A stretch of 64,000 bases of DNA from Sulfuricurvum sp. GTDB taxonomy: Bacteria; Campylobacterota; Campylobacteria; Campylobacterales; Sulfurimonadaceae. Below are positions 36,681-46,033 of this stretch, piece by piece. Location: positions 62,001 through 126,000 of the forward strand of contig JAUYUB010000006.1 of the NCBI GenBank assembly GCA_030692765.1. The letters run 5' to 3'. The notes under the pieces were generated by a model. That model was not told where the DNA came from. It saw nothing but the letters and a program-made list of their open reading frames with translations, and did not search any database. How positions within the stretch are numbered: position 1 is the first letter of the stretch; every line of letters starts with the position of its first letter. Position numbers and translations under genes: made by a program.

Positions 36681-36963
36681 CTTTGCCGATGGTTTGCCCC
36701 ATATTGTATCTAGGGTCTTTGGCTAACTTTTCAAATTCTTTGTACTGTTTGCTGTAGGCTTTATAGATATTGACTATGGCAGCCGCAATACCGATAGCCA
36801 CACCTATCCATAACAGCCATCCAATTCCCGTAAGTTTCTTTAGCCCCAAACCGATACCAACACCGATCAAAACCGCCACAACCATCGAAATCCCAAGAGA
36901 GAGGCTCTCTGCTCCCTCAATGATCGGTTTTATTCGTGGTTTTTGCTCTTCTACGTTTTCCAT
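36661..36963 (-). CDS. AtpZ/AtpI-family small membrane protein
   Basis: A 100-residue protein with two hydrophobic helices (about 25-45 and 47-68) around a GLGLKKLTGIGWLLWIG turn, and a highly acidic tail. This matches the AtpZ/AtpI family, which helps assembly of the F-type ATP synthase rotor or magnesium uptake. The atp genes are not in this window. It overlaps hemL by 1 bp (TAATG). Confidence 0.78.
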   Translation of the reverse strand: MENVEEQKPRIKPIIEGAESLSLGISMVVAVLIGVGIGLGLKKLTGIGWLLWIGVAIGIAAAIVNIYKAYSKQYKEFEKLAKDPRYNMGQTIGKDDDDED

Positions 36964-38246
36964 TAAAGTGCTCCAAAAATAGTGTTTGCAGCTTCTATTG
37001 TCTCTTCGATCATAGCATCGGTTGTTGCTGTAGAAATAAATCCGGTTTCAAACTGCGAACAGGCAAAATAAAAACCGGCATCCAGCATCGCCGCATGAAA
37101 TTTTGCAAAACGCTGTGTGTCACTCGTAAGCGCATCTTCGAAATTGCTAACAGTGCTATCACAAAAGAAAAACCCAAACATTGATCCGCGCACATCCGTT
37201 TGTAACGGTATATTATATTTTGCTGCTGCGTCACCAAATCCTTGCATCAACCGTTTTGCTCTGGCTTCGAGTATCCCAAACACTCTTGCGTTTTCACGAA
37301 GCTTTCGTATCGATGCAAGACCTGCGGCCATAGCCACCGGATTACCGCTGAGTGTACCCGCCTGATACACACCGCCCTCAGGTGAGAGACACGCCATGAT
37401 CTCACGACGTCCGCCAAAAGCTCCTACTGGCATTCCACCGCCGATAACTTTGCCCAGTGTTACCAAATCAGATTTGGTTCCTGTCATAGACTCAGCACCA
37501 TGTAAACAGGCACGAAAACCGCTCATAACCTCATCAAAAATCAATAGCGCACCATGTTCATCACATAACGCTCTTAATTGTGCCAAGAAGTCTTTGTCCG
37601 CAGGAACCAGTCCCATGTTCCCCGCGATAGGTTCGATAATAACACACGCGATTCCAGGGCTGTCAATAAAACATTTGCGTACACTATCAATATTGTTATA
37701 TTCCGCTAACAAGGTATGTTTGGTAAAATCAGCCGGTACGCCTGGAGAGCTAGGTGTGCCAAACGTTGCGGCACCCGAACCCGCTTGAACAAGTAATGCA
37801 TCACTGTGTCCGTGATAACATCCCGTAAATTTCACAATATCATCTCGTCCCGTAAATCCGCGTGCAAGACGGATTGCACTCATCACGGCTTCTGTACCGC
37901 TGCTGACAAAACGGACCTTTTCGATCGACTCGTAGATTGATATGATCAACGCTGCAAGTTCACTTTCCGCTTGCGTAGGAGCTCCGAAACTCAACCCGTG
38001 CTTAACCGCTTCAATAACCGCGTTTTCGATACTCTCATCACGATGTCCAAAAATCAATGGACCCCAGCTTTGCACATAATCCACATAACGGTTACCATCA
38101 ATATCTATGAGATACCCACCCTCACCGCTCTCAATAAAACGAGGAATCCCACCAACGCTTTTGAATGCACGTACAGGAGAGTTTACTCCGCCCGGAATGA
38201 GCTCTTGCGCCCTTAAAAATGCTTCTTGTGAATGCTGAATATTCAT
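36963..38246 (-). CDS. hemL: Glutamate-1-semialdehyde 2,1-aminomutase
   Basis: A 427-residue PLP enzyme making 5-aminolevulinate, the haem precursor. Signatures: [15 protein letters not shown] near residue 19, [16 protein letters not shown] near residue 115, the PLP Asp in [13 protein letters not shown] near residue 235, and the Schiff-base Lys in [19 protein letters not shown] near residue 262 (core [14 protein letters not shown]). A TATAAT lies 40 bp upstream on the minus strand. It heads a short operon with the AtpZ-like and membrane proteins. Confidence 0.97.
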   Translation of the reverse strand: MNIQHSQEAFLRAQELIPGGVNSPVRAFKSVGGIPRFIESGEGGYLIDIDGNRYVDYVQSWGPLIFGHRDESIENAVIEAVKHGLSFGAPTQAESELAALIISIYESIEKVRFVSSGTEAVMSAIRLARGFTGRDDIVKFTGCYHGHSDALLVQAGSGAATFGTPSSPGVPADFTKHTLLAEYNNIDSVRKCFIDSPGIACVIIEPIAGNMGLVPADKDFLAQLRALCDEHGALLIFDEVMSGFRACLHGAESMTGTKSDLVTLGKVIGGGMPVGAFGGRREIMACLSPEGGVYQAGTLSGNPVAMAAGLASIRKLRENARVFGILEARAKRLMQGFGDAAAKYNIPLQTDVRGSMFGFFFCDSTVSNFEDALTSDTQRFAKFHAAMLDAGFYFACSQFETGFISTATTDAMIEETIEAANTIFGAL

Positions 38247-38286
38247 GAATTATCGTCCTATAGTAACGTCTTTTATTAGTACATGA

Positions 38287-38292
38287 ATTATA
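38287..38292 (-). promoter_or_regulatory. Promoter -10 box for hemL
   Basis: TATAAT on the minus strand (GGTTATAATTCATG), 41 bp upstream of the hemL ATG. It lies back to back with the -10 box of the divergent TonB-like gene. Confidence 0.5.
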
Positions 38293-38314
38293 ACCATTAA
38301 GCTATTAATTTGGC

Positions 38315-38320
38315 TATAAT
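38315..38320 (+). promoter_or_regulatory. Promoter -10 box for the TonB-like gene
   Basis: TATAAT in TTGGCTATAATTACC, 30 bp before the chosen ATG. Confidence 0.5.
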
Positions 38321-38350
38321 TACCCAAAACCTACCTAACGATTGAGACTT

Positions 38351-39214
38351 ATGCCGCGAACCAAATCTTTTTCTTTATTTGCATTTATCATTGCATTAAT
38401 GGTTCATTTTGTTGTATTTCTGGCGCTGCTATTGTTTAATACCCTCTCCCCAAAACTGTTTCCCAAGCCAAAAGAAAAAACCGAAGAATCACGTTTTAAA
38501 CTCTCCATTAAAGAACGCCCAAAAACATCCAAAGAGGCGCTTGTAAAAAATGAAATTCCAAAAATCACAAAAGCCCCTCCTACGCCAAGGGGGGAACAGC
38601 TCAAAACACCCACAACCTCTCTCAAAACACAAAAAGCTTCTGATCCAAAACCATCTCCTAAACCGCAAATAGCCCAACCGATCACACCCGCCCAAGAATC
38701 AGCTGCAACGCTTCCTGAACCAAAACGTGCGTTTGAACGGCACGTTGCCCAAAAAGTAGCCGCCATAGAACACCAGCCGCAGCCTAAAAAAGAGCCAGGA
38801 TTGTATGATTTTCTCTCAAAAGCCGACCCAAATCTACGATCTTCATCGGAATCAACCACTAAAGTCAGCGACAATATACAAAAACTCTATGGAGATAAGT
38901 TCGGGGAGCTATCTGAGGGCGAGCAAAAATACATTCTGGACCATCAAGAAACGATGCGCCGTATCACCCAAGGTGTTTTAGATCGCTATGGACGTTCCAA
39001 GGTTCCCGATAATCTCCATGTGGATGAAACCAACACGATTGAGTTTTATCTCCATCCCGATGGCAGTATTTCAGATATGCATTTTCTAAAAAACAGTCGT
39101 TTCTCAATACTCAATGACACAACCAAAGAGACCATAGAACTCGCCTACGCCCGATACCCTCGACCGGCACAAAAGACACTTATCCGTTATCGGGTCTGGT
39201 ACAATTTACGGTAA
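38351..39214 (+). CDS. TonB-family energy transducer-like protein
   Basis: A 287-residue protein with one N-terminal membrane helix (about residues 8-32), a long lysine/proline-rich periplasmic spacer (about 37-150), and a C-terminal TonB-like domain ending in IRYRVWYNL. I use the ATG of MPRTKSF; a TTG three codons upstream is less likely. No SHLS motif for ExbB contact is obvious, and exbBD are not here, so it may be a TonB/TolA paralogue. Its end overlaps the convergent CitE-like gene by 9 bp. Confidence 0.75.
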   Translation: MPRTKSFSLFAFIIALMVHFVVFLALLLFNTLSPKLFPKPKEKTEESRFKLSIKERPKTSKEALVKNEIPKITKAPPTPRGEQLKTPTTSLKTQKASDPKPSPKPQIAQPITPAQESAATLPEPKRAFERHVAQKVAAIEHQPQPKKEPGLYDFLSKADPNLRSSSESTTKVSDNIQKLYGDKFGELSEGEQKYILDHQETMRRITQGVLDRYGRSKVPDNLHVDETNTIEFYLHPDGSISDMHFLKNSRFSILNDTTKETIELAYARYPRPAQKTLIRYRVWYNLR

Positions 39215-40138
39215 GTTTTTGAGTACAGCCAATGCACCCTTATAAATGGGCTCATCAATAAACCCGTACCGTTCATCTACAAAACCTGTAACCCCGTTTG
39301 TTTTTTGTTCTTCAAACAGTTTAACAATTTCCCGACACCGTTGCATCTCTGTTTCACTGTGTCCGAGAATCTCATGGATCAGTGTCACTTGATCAGGAGT
39401 AATGCACCCTTTGGCAGCCAAACCGATCATTTTTTCCAGTTCAAGCCAATGTCTAAACCCGTCATTGTTTTTATAATCTTGATAGACAAATGACACGGGC
39501 TTCACTCCGCATGCTCTGGATGTCATCATAAAATGCGATAGCATATACTGCATGGTAGGATTGTCAGGGGTTAATAGACTCTGTGACAGTCCCAAATCAG
39601 CGAACAAATCCAGTACTCCTAAATAATAGGCTTTAACTCTGGGATGGATTGCCAATGCACCCAATGCCAGCCACGCTTCTTTTGTTTCAATGGAGAGATG
39701 AACTTCGATGTTTTCATCAATCAGTTCAAGCGCTTTTTGGATTTCCTCAACACTGCGAATTTTGGGAATACGAATGGCATCGGGCATAAAAGGGTTCAGA
39801 TAGGCTATTTCTTCGATTCCACCCTCATCCAGCGCATTGATACGCACCACCAGTTTTTTATCCAGTTTTGGAAACGTCGACAAAGCAATGGCACATAAAC
39901 GCAGAGCATACGGTTTTTGCTGCGCACTCACTCCGTCTTCGAGATTGAGAATAATACATTCGGCGTTCAACATGGGGATTTTTCCCAAATGTTTAAGATT
40001 ATGTGTTGAGAGCATTAAACATGAGCGAAAAGAGAGGGAACGATTTTGAACTCTGGCCGCGGGAATTGCCAAGCGGTTTAACGCTTCTAAATCGAGCGTA
40101 TCAATGAGTTTACTGAGGTTTTCGTTTTGCAGCAGCAC
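39206..40138 (-). CDS. CitE-like HpcH/HpaI aldolase family protein (GTG start)
   Basis: A 310-residue TIM-barrel lyase of the CitE/HpcH type. Seen: LNLEDGVSAQQKPYAL near residue 66 (core LEDGV, metal Glu/Asp), VVRINALDEGG near residue 95, IRIPKIRS near residue 120, LSIETKEAW near residue 145 (metal Glu) and YYLGVLDLFADLGL near residue 170. Likely a carbon-carbon lyase on an acyl-CoA such as malyl- or citramalyl-CoA; the substrate is not known. No citrate lyase partners are nearby. The GTG start overlaps the end of the cytochrome gene by 29 bp. Confidence 0.75.
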   Translation of the reverse strand: MLLQNENLSKLIDTLDLEALNRLAIPAARVQNRSLSFRSCLMLSTHNLKHLGKIPMLNAECIILNLEDGVSAQQKPYALRLCAIALSTFPKLDKKLVVRINALDEGGIEEIAYLNPFMPDAIRIPKIRSVEEIQKALELIDENIEVHLSIETKEAWLALGALAIHPRVKAYYLGVLDLFADLGLSQSLLTPDNPTMQYMLSHFMMTSRACGVKPVSFVYQDYKNNDGFRHWLELEKMIGLAAKGCITPDQVTLIHEILGHSETEMQRCREIVKLFEEQKTNGVTGFVDERYGFIDEPIYKGALAVLKNLP

Positions 40139-40475
40139 GCTTGAACTCTTCTCGGTGAAGATAATAATAGAGGGTTTGTATCTCTGTATCGGTGAGATAA
40201 TAACGCGGCATTCCCACTATCTTGCTGTTGACTGCATGATAAAAGAGTGAAAATGGGATTTTGTTGATCGGTTTTCCCTCAAATACTTTTTTTTCGCCTT
40301 TATGTTTATACTGGGCAATCCGTCGTCCTTCACCCGATTCACCGTGACACAGTTGGCATCCGATTCCGCGTGGATTATGATACAGATTCGCAGCATATTC
40401 TTCTTTGGTGATAAACGTAGCAGCACCGTAAACATGCATTCCAATAAACAAAGCCAACAGTGCTTTCAACATCAT
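40110..40475 (-). CDS. Small periplasmic c-type cytochrome
   Basis: About 121 residues with a signal segment (LKALLALFIGMHVYGA) and one haem-binding CQLCHGE motif near residue 35; the axial Met is probably the one in VGMPRYYLTD. An earlier TTG would add four residues, and the exact start is uncertain among two ATG and nearby TTG codons. It carries a single electron in the periplasm. Donor and acceptor are not evident; the adjacent genes are not redox enzymes. Confidence 0.82.
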   Translation of the reverse strand: MMLKALLALFIGMHVYGAATFITKEEYAANLYHNPRGIGCQLCHGESGEGRRIAQYKHKGEKKVFEGKPINKIPFSLFYHAVNSKIVGMPRYYLTDTEIQTLYYYLHREEFKRAAAKRKPQ

Positions 40476-40505
40476 CCCTTTAACCAATTGTTAGTCTTTT
40501 GTCGG

Positions 40506-40511
40506 TATCAT
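40506..40511 (+). promoter_or_regulatory. Putative -10 box for folD
   Basis: TATCAT in GGTATCATACCC, 27 bp before the folD ATG. Weak but well placed. Confidence 0.35.
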
Positions 40512-40538
40512 ACCCTAAAACAATTTGACGGTGACTAA

Positions 40539-41399
40539 ATGCAGCTATTAGACGGTAAATCCCTCGCCAAAAAAATCGAAGAAAATGTTGCGCATGAAGC
40601 AAAAGAGCTTAAAAATCGTACGGGAAATGTCCCCGGATTGGCCGTAATCTTAGTAGGCCACGATCCTGCAAGCCAAGCCTATGTAGGAATGAAGAAAAAA
40701 GCATGTGACCGTGCCGGGTTTTATTCCGTAACTCATGAAATGCCCGATGATATTTCTCAAGAGGCAATCATCAAAACCATTGAGATGATGAATGATAATC
40801 CCAATATTGACGGTATTTTGATCCAGCTTCCATTGCCAAACCATATCGATACGACCAAAATTCTAGAAATTGTTGCCCCAAATAAAGACGTTGATGGGTT
40901 TCATCCCTACAATGTCGGACGATTGGCAACAGGGCTTGACGGTTTTGTCCCTTGTACTCCGCTTGGTGTTATGCATCTTCTCAACGAATACAATATCAAT
41001 CCAAAAGGCAAAGACACCGTCATCGTCGGTGCTTCCAATATCGTTGGAAAACCGATGGCGGCATTGCTCCTTAATGCTCATGCAACGGTTACTGTCACCC
41101 ATATTCATACCAAAGACCTAAAAGCCCATACCCTCCAAGCTGATATTTTACTTGTAGGTGCAGGGGTGATTAATCTCATTAAAGAAGATATGGTCAAAGA
41201 AGGATGTGTTGTTATTGATATCGGAATCAACCGCGCCAGCGATGGGCGTCTTGTGGGAGACGTCGACTATGATGCGGTTGCCCCTAAAACTTCTTACATC
41301 ACCCCTGTTCCCGGAGGCGTAGGACCGATGACCATTGCGATGCTACTGTCCAACACCCTCAAAGCCGCACAAAACCATGCAAAAGAGCAGCACTCATGA
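40539..41399 (+). CDS. folD: Methylenetetrahydrofolate dehydrogenase/cyclohydrolase
   Basis: A 286-residue FolD that interconverts methylene- and formyl-tetrahydrofolate with NADP. Motifs: VGHDPASQAYVGMKKKACDRAG near residue 38 (core YVGMKKKAC, catalytic Lys), ILIQLPLPNHID near residue 90, VDGFHPYNVGRL near residue 118, and TPVPGGVGPMTIAMLL near residue 257. It starts a long overlapping run and shares 4 bp with lepB. Confidence 0.97.
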   Translation: MQLLDGKSLAKKIEENVAHEAKELKNRTGNVPGLAVILVGHDPASQAYVGMKKKACDRAGFYSVTHEMPDDISQEAIIKTIEMMNDNPNIDGILIQLPLPNHIDTTKILEIVAPNKDVDGFHPYNVGRLATGLDGFVPCTPLGVMHLLNEYNINPKGKDTVIVGASNIVGKPMAALLLNAHATVTVTHIHTKDLKAHTLQADILLVGAGVINLIKEDMVKEGCVVIDIGINRASDGRLVGDVDYDAVAPKTSYITPVPGGVGPMTIAMLLSNTLKAAQNHAKEQHS

Positions 41400-42214
41400 A
41401 GAAAAAAATTCTCGACACTCTCGTTAAAACCTACCATTTTTCAAACAGTTGGACAGGAACGATCATTATCGTGCTGTTTGTCATCTTTTTTATCGCACAG
41501 GCATTTCGTATTCCCAGCGGTTCGATGAAAGATTCCCTCTTGATCGGTGATCATCTTTTTGCGAAAAAATTTGCCTACGGCATCCCTACTCCGCACCTTC
41601 CATTCCTCGAATTTCCTCTCGTCCCGGGCACCGATGGGCACATCTATCATGGGGATGAGCCAAAACGTGGTGACATCGTGATCTTCCGCTACCCTAACGA
41701 TGTAAAACTGCACTACGTCAAGCGATGTGTTGCCCTACCGGGAGATGAGCTTTTTGTTTTAGAGAAAGTCTTGTATCTTCACCCACGTGAGGGCAATGAG
41801 TATGCGAAAAAAGCATTCAGCAACTATGAACTTAAAGATATAGATGGAAAACTGTGGGTCAAAGATCCTTATACGTTAGAGCATCCTGGGATTCATCACG
41901 ATGACAATATCATCGATAATGGTGTCTTCCCTCCCGAGATATTTAACACACAAACCATTATTGTCCCTCAGGGAGAGTATTTCATGATGGGTGACAACCG
42001 CGACCACTCCAATGACAGCCGTTTTTGGGGATCTGTCCCTTACGGCTTGGTTGAAGGGACTCCTTGGTTTGTTTATTTCAGTATAAATGACAATTACGAA
42101 GTACGCTGGGATCGTATCGGCAGAACACCACATGATTTAGAGCAAAAAGAGATCTTGGATCGTGCCGTAGCTCAACGGATTATAGAAGACGCAAAAGACA
42201 ATGAACTCTATTGA
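41396..42214 (+). CDS. lepB: Signal peptidase I
   Basis: A 272-residue membrane serine protease that cuts signal peptides. One N-terminal transmembrane helix (about residues 19-38) leads to the catalytic Ser in FRIPSGSMKDSLLIGD near residue 42 and the Lys in LHYVKRCVALPGDE near residue 106. Box E is MMGDNRDHSNDSRFWG near residue 195. A single TM helix rather than two is the Campylobacterota form. Overlaps folD and the M50 protease gene. Confidence 0.95.
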   Translation: MKKKILDTLVKTYHFSNSWTGTIIIVLFVIFFIAQAFRIPSGSMKDSLLIGDHLFAKKFAYGIPTPHLPFLEFPLVPGTDGHIYHGDEPKRGDIVIFRYPNDVKLHYVKRCVALPGDELFVLEKVLYLHPREGNEYAKKAFSNYELKDIDGKLWVKDPYTLEHPGIHHDDNIIDNGVFPPEIFNTQTIIVPQGEYFMMGDNRDHSNDSRFWGSVPYGLVEGTPWFVYFSINDNYEVRWDRIGRTPHDLEQKEILDRAVAQRIIEDAKDNELY

Positions 42215-42878
42215 TCTCCTAGGTATTCCAACCGCCATTATTGCACTGCTTATTGCCATTATCGGCCATGAGATCATGCACGGATGGGTTGCATTTAAAT
42301 ATGGAGATACGACGGCAAAAAGTAATGGACGTCTGAGTATTAATCCGCTCGTCCATATCGATCCGATCGGTTCTATTCTTGTTCCCCTCATGACCTATTT
42401 TTTACCCATGCTTTTAGGGGCATCAAGCGGTTTTTTATTTGGATGGGCAAAACCGGTACCTGTCAATATGCAAACCGTTATCCGAAACGGCGGCTACAAT
42501 GCAGCGATGCAGGTGAGTTTGGCTGGGATTGTTTATAATCTGTTTTTGGCCACCCTATTTTCTGTTATTTTGACCTCGATGCATGAGCCGCAAAGCTCAG
42601 AAAGCCTTATTTACGTCTTTACAATGATGCTAATCATTGCACTTGTAAAAATTAACGTGGTGTTAGCTGTCCTTAATCTCCTTCCTATTCCTGGATTCGA
42701 CGGAGCTCATTTTATTAGTTATGTGGCGTTAAAATTTCGTGTTTTAAAAGTCGCCGAATTTTTCGCTAAAGCCGAACCTTATGGAATGATTGTTATCATC
42801 ATCATTTTAATGACACCGCTTAAAATGCCGTTATTGATATGGCCCGTGTCAACACTACTCAATTTATTGCTAAGCTAA
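42201..42878 (+). CDS. Site-2 protease-like M50 metallopeptidase
   Basis: A 225-residue integral membrane zinc protease. HEIMHGW near residue 23 is the HExxH zinc site inside the first membrane segment, and IPGFDGAHF near residue 165 carries the second-site Asp (usually NxxPxxxxDG). There is no PDZ domain, so it is the short SpoIVFB/YwhC-type rather than RseP. Its start overlaps lepB by 14 bp. Possible role in cutting membrane regulators or leftover signal peptides; the pairing with signal peptidase is suggestive. Confidence 0.87.
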   Translation: MNSIDLLGIPTAIIALLIAIIGHEIMHGWVAFKYGDTTAKSNGRLSINPLVHIDPIGSILVPLMTYFLPMLLGASSGFLFGWAKPVPVNMQTVIRNGGYNAAMQVSLAGIVYNLFLATLFSVILTSMHEPQSSESLIYVFTMMLIIALVKINVVLAVLNLLPIPGFDGAHFISYVALKFRVLKVAEFFAKAEPYGMIVIIIILMTPLKMPLLIWPVSTLLNLLLS

Positions 42879-42888
42879 AAGGGAAAGA

Positions 42889-43326
42889 ATGAAATTTTAC
42901 GTTGCAACCGATCATGCAGGAATTGATCTTAAAAACTTTACCGTTGAGCTTTTACGTAATAAAGGGCATGAAGTTGTTGATCTTGGGCCCTTTGACAAAG
43001 AGAGAGTTGACTATCCGGATTACGCAGTAAAAGTGTGTGAACACGTCCTCGATGATACGAATGCGCAAGGTATCTTAATCTGCGGATCGGGTATCGGCAT
43101 GTCAATCGCTGCTAATCGTTTTCACGGTATCCGTGCAGCACTGTGCCATGATGCCTATACCGCTACTGTTGCACGTGGGCATAACGATGCAAATGTATTG
43201 TGTTTCGGAGAGCGTATCGTAGGTCAGGGAGTTGCTGAATCTATTTTGGACGCTTGGATTGCAGGTAAATTTGAAGCAGGCCGACATTGCGGACGTGTGG
43301 AAAAAATCGAATCGATCAAAGGATAA
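42889..43326 (+). CDS. rpiB: Ribose-5-phosphate isomerase B
   Basis: A 145-residue RpiB: DHAGIDLKNFTVELLRNKGHEVVDLG near residue 8 (core DHAGIDLK), active-site Cys and Thr/Ser in GILICGSGIGMSIAANR near residue 62, and the phosphate-binding HNDANVLCFGER near residue 100. It interconverts ribose- and ribulose-5-phosphate. An AAAGGGAAAGA site precedes it. Close to apt, so ribose-phosphate handling is grouped. Confidence 0.95.
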   Translation: MKFYVATDHAGIDLKNFTVELLRNKGHEVVDLGPFDKERVDYPDYAVKVCEHVLDDTNAQGILICGSGIGMSIAANRFHGIRAALCHDAYTATVARGHNDANVLCFGERIVGQGVAESILDAWIAGKFEAGRHCGRVEKIESIKG

Positions 43327-43329
43327 TGG

Positions 43330-43662
43330 ATGTTTTTTGAGTGGTCACTGCTCACCATTGTTACATTGGGAGCCCTCTTTTTCTTAGTTAAAATGTTTTA
43401 TTTCAGCAGTATTACTATCAAAGAGCAACGCACTAGTGAAATGATGAAGTTAACACTTCGAGAAGCGGAAATACTGATACGTAAATATCAGATTCAATTG
43501 CAGCGTTCCCTTGGCAATGTAGATATACTCAGTGAAGAGCTCAATAATTTACGAAATGAAGTCAAAGCTCTTAAGCAGCGTAATTCTAAATACCGTATCG
43601 ATACGGATCGCCTTCAAAATAAAATTGCAGAGCTCGAAGGGCGTATTGACGCACTTATATAA
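43330..43662 (+). CDS. Membrane-anchored coiled-coil protein, unknown function
   Basis: A 110-residue protein with one N-terminal membrane helix (about residues 5-27) followed by a long charged coiled coil (about 35-108, with heptads such as VDILSEELNNLRNEVKALKQR). It lies 3 bp after rpiB and 20 bp before apt, so it belongs to the run. Similar small FtsB/FtsL-like or scaffold-like proteins exist, but I see no divisome motif. Function unknown. Confidence 0.7.
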   Translation: MFFEWSLLTIVTLGALFFLVKMFYFSSITIKEQRTSEMMKLTLREAEILIRKYQIQLQRSLGNVDILSEELNNLRNEVKALKQRNSKYRIDTDRLQNKIAELEGRIDALI

Positions 43663-43682
43663 TATATTATTGAAGGATTTTT

Positions 43683-44231
43683 ATGACATTAAGCGTACAA
43701 GATAAAACCGTTTTAATGGACTCTATTCGTGATATTCACGATTTTCCAAAACCTGGCATAATTTTTAAAGACATTACGACGCTGCTTTCAAATAAAGATG
43801 CGTATGGACTTTTAATGAAACATTTGCATGATCGATACAGCACCTATAATCTCACTCATATTGCCGGTATTGATGCCAGAGGCTTTATTTTTGGTGCGGC
43901 ACTAGCACAGATGCTAGCCATAGGCTTTGTTCCAATCCGTAAAAAAGGAAAACTTCCTTACACAACCGTATCTGAAAAGTACGCACTTGAATACGGGGTA
44001 GATGAAGTTGAGGTCCATATAGACGCATTCAGTAATGTCAAAAATCCAAAAGTCTTACTCATTGATGATTTGATTGCGACCGGTGGAACAGCCTTTGCCG
44101 CTGCAAGTTTGATCAATAAAGTGGGAGCTAAGTGTGTTGAAGCCTGTTTTATCATGGGTCTTGATTTTTTAAATGGTAAGTCCAAGCTCGCAGAAGTAGT
44201 TCCCGTGTATACCGTTATTGGAGTTGACTGA
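43683..44231 (+). CDS. apt: Adenine phosphoribosyltransferase
   Basis: A 182-residue APRT salvaging adenine to [15 protein letters not shown] near residue 19, [14 protein letters not shown] near residue 60, the KKGKLPYTT loop, and the PRPP site [17 protein letters not shown] near residue 120 are all present. An AAGGATTTT ribosome site precedes it, and its TGA overlaps the trpB ATG (TGATG). Length is typical. Confidence 0.95.
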   Translation: MTLSVQDKTVLMDSIRDIHDFPKPGIIFKDITTLLSNKDAYGLLMKHLHDRYSTYNLTHIAGIDARGFIFGAALAQMLAIGFVPIRKKGKLPYTTVSEKYALEYGVDEVEVHIDAFSNVKNPKVLLIDDLIATGGTAFAAASLINKVGAKCVEACFIMGLDFLNGKSKLAEVVPVYTVIGVD

Positions 44232-45427
44232 TGTATATCCCCTCACCCTCAAAGTTTGACCCTCAAAATGGGCACTTTGGTATTTTCGGAGGACGCTATG
44301 TTCCTGAAACTCTTATGCCTGCACTGCTAGAGCTTGAAAAGGCCTATGAAGAGATCCGTTTTGATGAAACCTTTTGGAAAGAGGTCGATGGCTATCTTAC
44401 CGATTATGTCGGACGCCCTAGCCCGTTGTACTATGCTGCCAATCTTTCGCAAGAACTAGGGGCAAAAATCTATCTCAAACGTGAAGATTTAAATCATACC
44501 GGTGCCCACAAAGTCAATAACGTCATCGCCCAAGGACTCATGGCAAAACGCTTAGGGATGAAAAAAGTCATAGCTGAAACAGGCGCAGGACAGCACGGTG
44601 TTGCAACCGCTACTATTGCGGCATTACTAGGATTGGAATGCGAAGTTTTTATGGGTGCCAAAGACGTTGCACGCCAAGAGCTCAATGTTTTTCGTATGAA
44701 ATTGCTAGGTGCTAAAGTTCACGCGGTAGAGAGTGGATCAAAAACGCTCAAAGACGCTATGAACGATGCGATTCGACATTGGGTCACCCATGCGCGTGAT
44801 ACTTTCTACATCATCGGAACGGTTGCGGGACCTCACCCCTACCCTATGATGGTACGTGACTTTCAAGCCATCATCGGCTGTGAAGCGCGTGCACAAATTT
44901 TGGAAAAAGAGGGGAAACTTCCCGATTACGTACTCGCATGTATCGGAGGCGGTTCTAACGCTATTGGAATGTTTCAGCATTTTCTGGAAGACGCTAGTGT
45001 TCAGTGTATCGGTATCGAAGCAGGTGGCCTTGGTGTCGAGACTGACAAACATGGCTGTTCTCTTCTAAAAGGACGTCCGGGTGTTCTGCACGGTCAAATG
45101 AGTTATCTGCTCCAAGACAATGACGGTCAGATCCTAGAAGCCCATTCGATTTCTGCCGGCTTAGACTATCCGGGTATCGGACCGGAACACGCGTTTCATA
45201 AAGACAATGATACCGTGCGCTACGACAACATCACTGACCAAGAGGCTCTGGATGCATTTGTATGGCTCAGTCGCGCAGAGGGAATTATCCCTGCATTTGA
45301 ATCGGCTCATGCCGTAGCCTATCTCAAAAAGATGGAAAATATACAAGGAAAAACGATCATCGTCAATGTCTCAGGACGCGGGGACAAAGACATGATACAA
45401 GCCAAAGAACTGCTCAAATTTGATTAA
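44231..45427 (+). CDS. trpB: Tryptophan synthase beta chain
   Basis: A 398-residue TrpB1. PLP Lys in [19 protein letters not shown] near residue 90 (core HTGAHKVNN), [13 protein letters not shown] near residue 112, and the phosphate-binding [12 protein letters not shown] near residue 236. It condenses indole with serine. No trpA follows: the next gene is dedA-like, 12 bp on. The alpha subunit must be encoded elsewhere, so the usual trpBA coupling is broken here. Confidence 0.96.
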   Translation: MYIPSPSKFDPQNGHFGIFGGRYVPETLMPALLELEKAYEEIRFDETFWKEVDGYLTDYVGRPSPLYYAANLSQELGAKIYLKREDLNHTGAHKVNNVIAQGLMAKRLGMKKVIAETGAGQHGVATATIAALLGLECEVFMGAKDVARQELNVFRMKLLGAKVHAVESGSKTLKDAMNDAIRHWVTHARDTFYIIGTVAGPHPYPMMVRDFQAIIGCEARAQILEKEGKLPDYVLACIGGGSNAIGMFQHFLEDASVQCIGIEAGGLGVETDKHGCSLLKGRPGVLHGQMSYLLQDNDGQILEAHSISAGLDYPGIGPEHAFHKDNDTVRYDNITDQEALDAFVWLSRAEGIIPAFESAHAVAYLKKMENIQGKTIIVNVSGRGDKDMIQAKELLKFD

Positions 45428-45439
45428 TTAAGGCTATTA

Positions 45440-46033
45440 GTGGAACATCTTTTTTTAGAATGGCTCAAAGAATACGGCTACATCGTACTTTTCGCCTGGA
45501 GTATCCTCGAGGGTGAGCTTGGACTCATTATGGCAGGGATTATGTCGCATACCGGTGATATGTTTTTACCTATCGCTATTTTTGTGGGTGCATTGGGCGG
45601 TTTCACCGGGGATCAAATTTATTTTTATGTCGGGCGATTTAATAAAAGATACATTCATCGCCAACTGGTGACCCATCGCCGTAAATTTGCCATCGCCCAT
45701 TTGCTTATCAAAAAGTACGGCTGGCCTGTTATATTTGTCCAACGCTACATGATTGGTATGCGTACTGCCATCCCCATGGCCATTGGACTTACCAAATACT
45801 CAGGAAAAAAGTTTGCGCTTATTAACTTTATTAGCGCTGTTGTATGGGCATCGGTCACCATTATTCCCGCTTATTATTTTGGCGCCGAGATTTTAATAGT
45901 TTTACAATGGATAAAAGCCCATTGGTACTTTGCAATACCATTTATATTGCTTGTAGTTGGAGCAATTAGTCTAACGATTAAACGTATAGAAAATAATTTT
46001 TTGGAGAAACGCCGTGAACGTAGAACTTTATAA
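45440..46033 (+). CDS. DedA-family membrane protein (GTG start)
   Basis: A 197-residue DedA/SNARE-associated protein with about four to five membrane segments. Signature: SILEGELGLIMAGIMSH near residue 21, GGFTGDQIYFYVGRF near residue 52 and QRYMIGMRTAIPMAIGLTKYSGKKF near residue 97 (core RYMIGMRTAIP, reentrant Arg). Members recycle undecaprenyl phosphate or flip phospholipids; which applies is unclear. Overlaps pepA by 20 bp. Confidence 0.85.
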   Translation: MEHLFLEWLKEYGYIVLFAWSILEGELGLIMAGIMSHTGDMFLPIAIFVGALGGFTGDQIYFYVGRFNKRYIHRQLVTHRRKFAIAHLLIKKYGWPVIFVQRYMIGMRTAIPMAIGLTKYSGKKFALINFISAVVWASVTIIPAYYFGAEILIVLQWIKAHWYFAIPFILLVVGAISLTIKRIENNFLEKRRERRTL

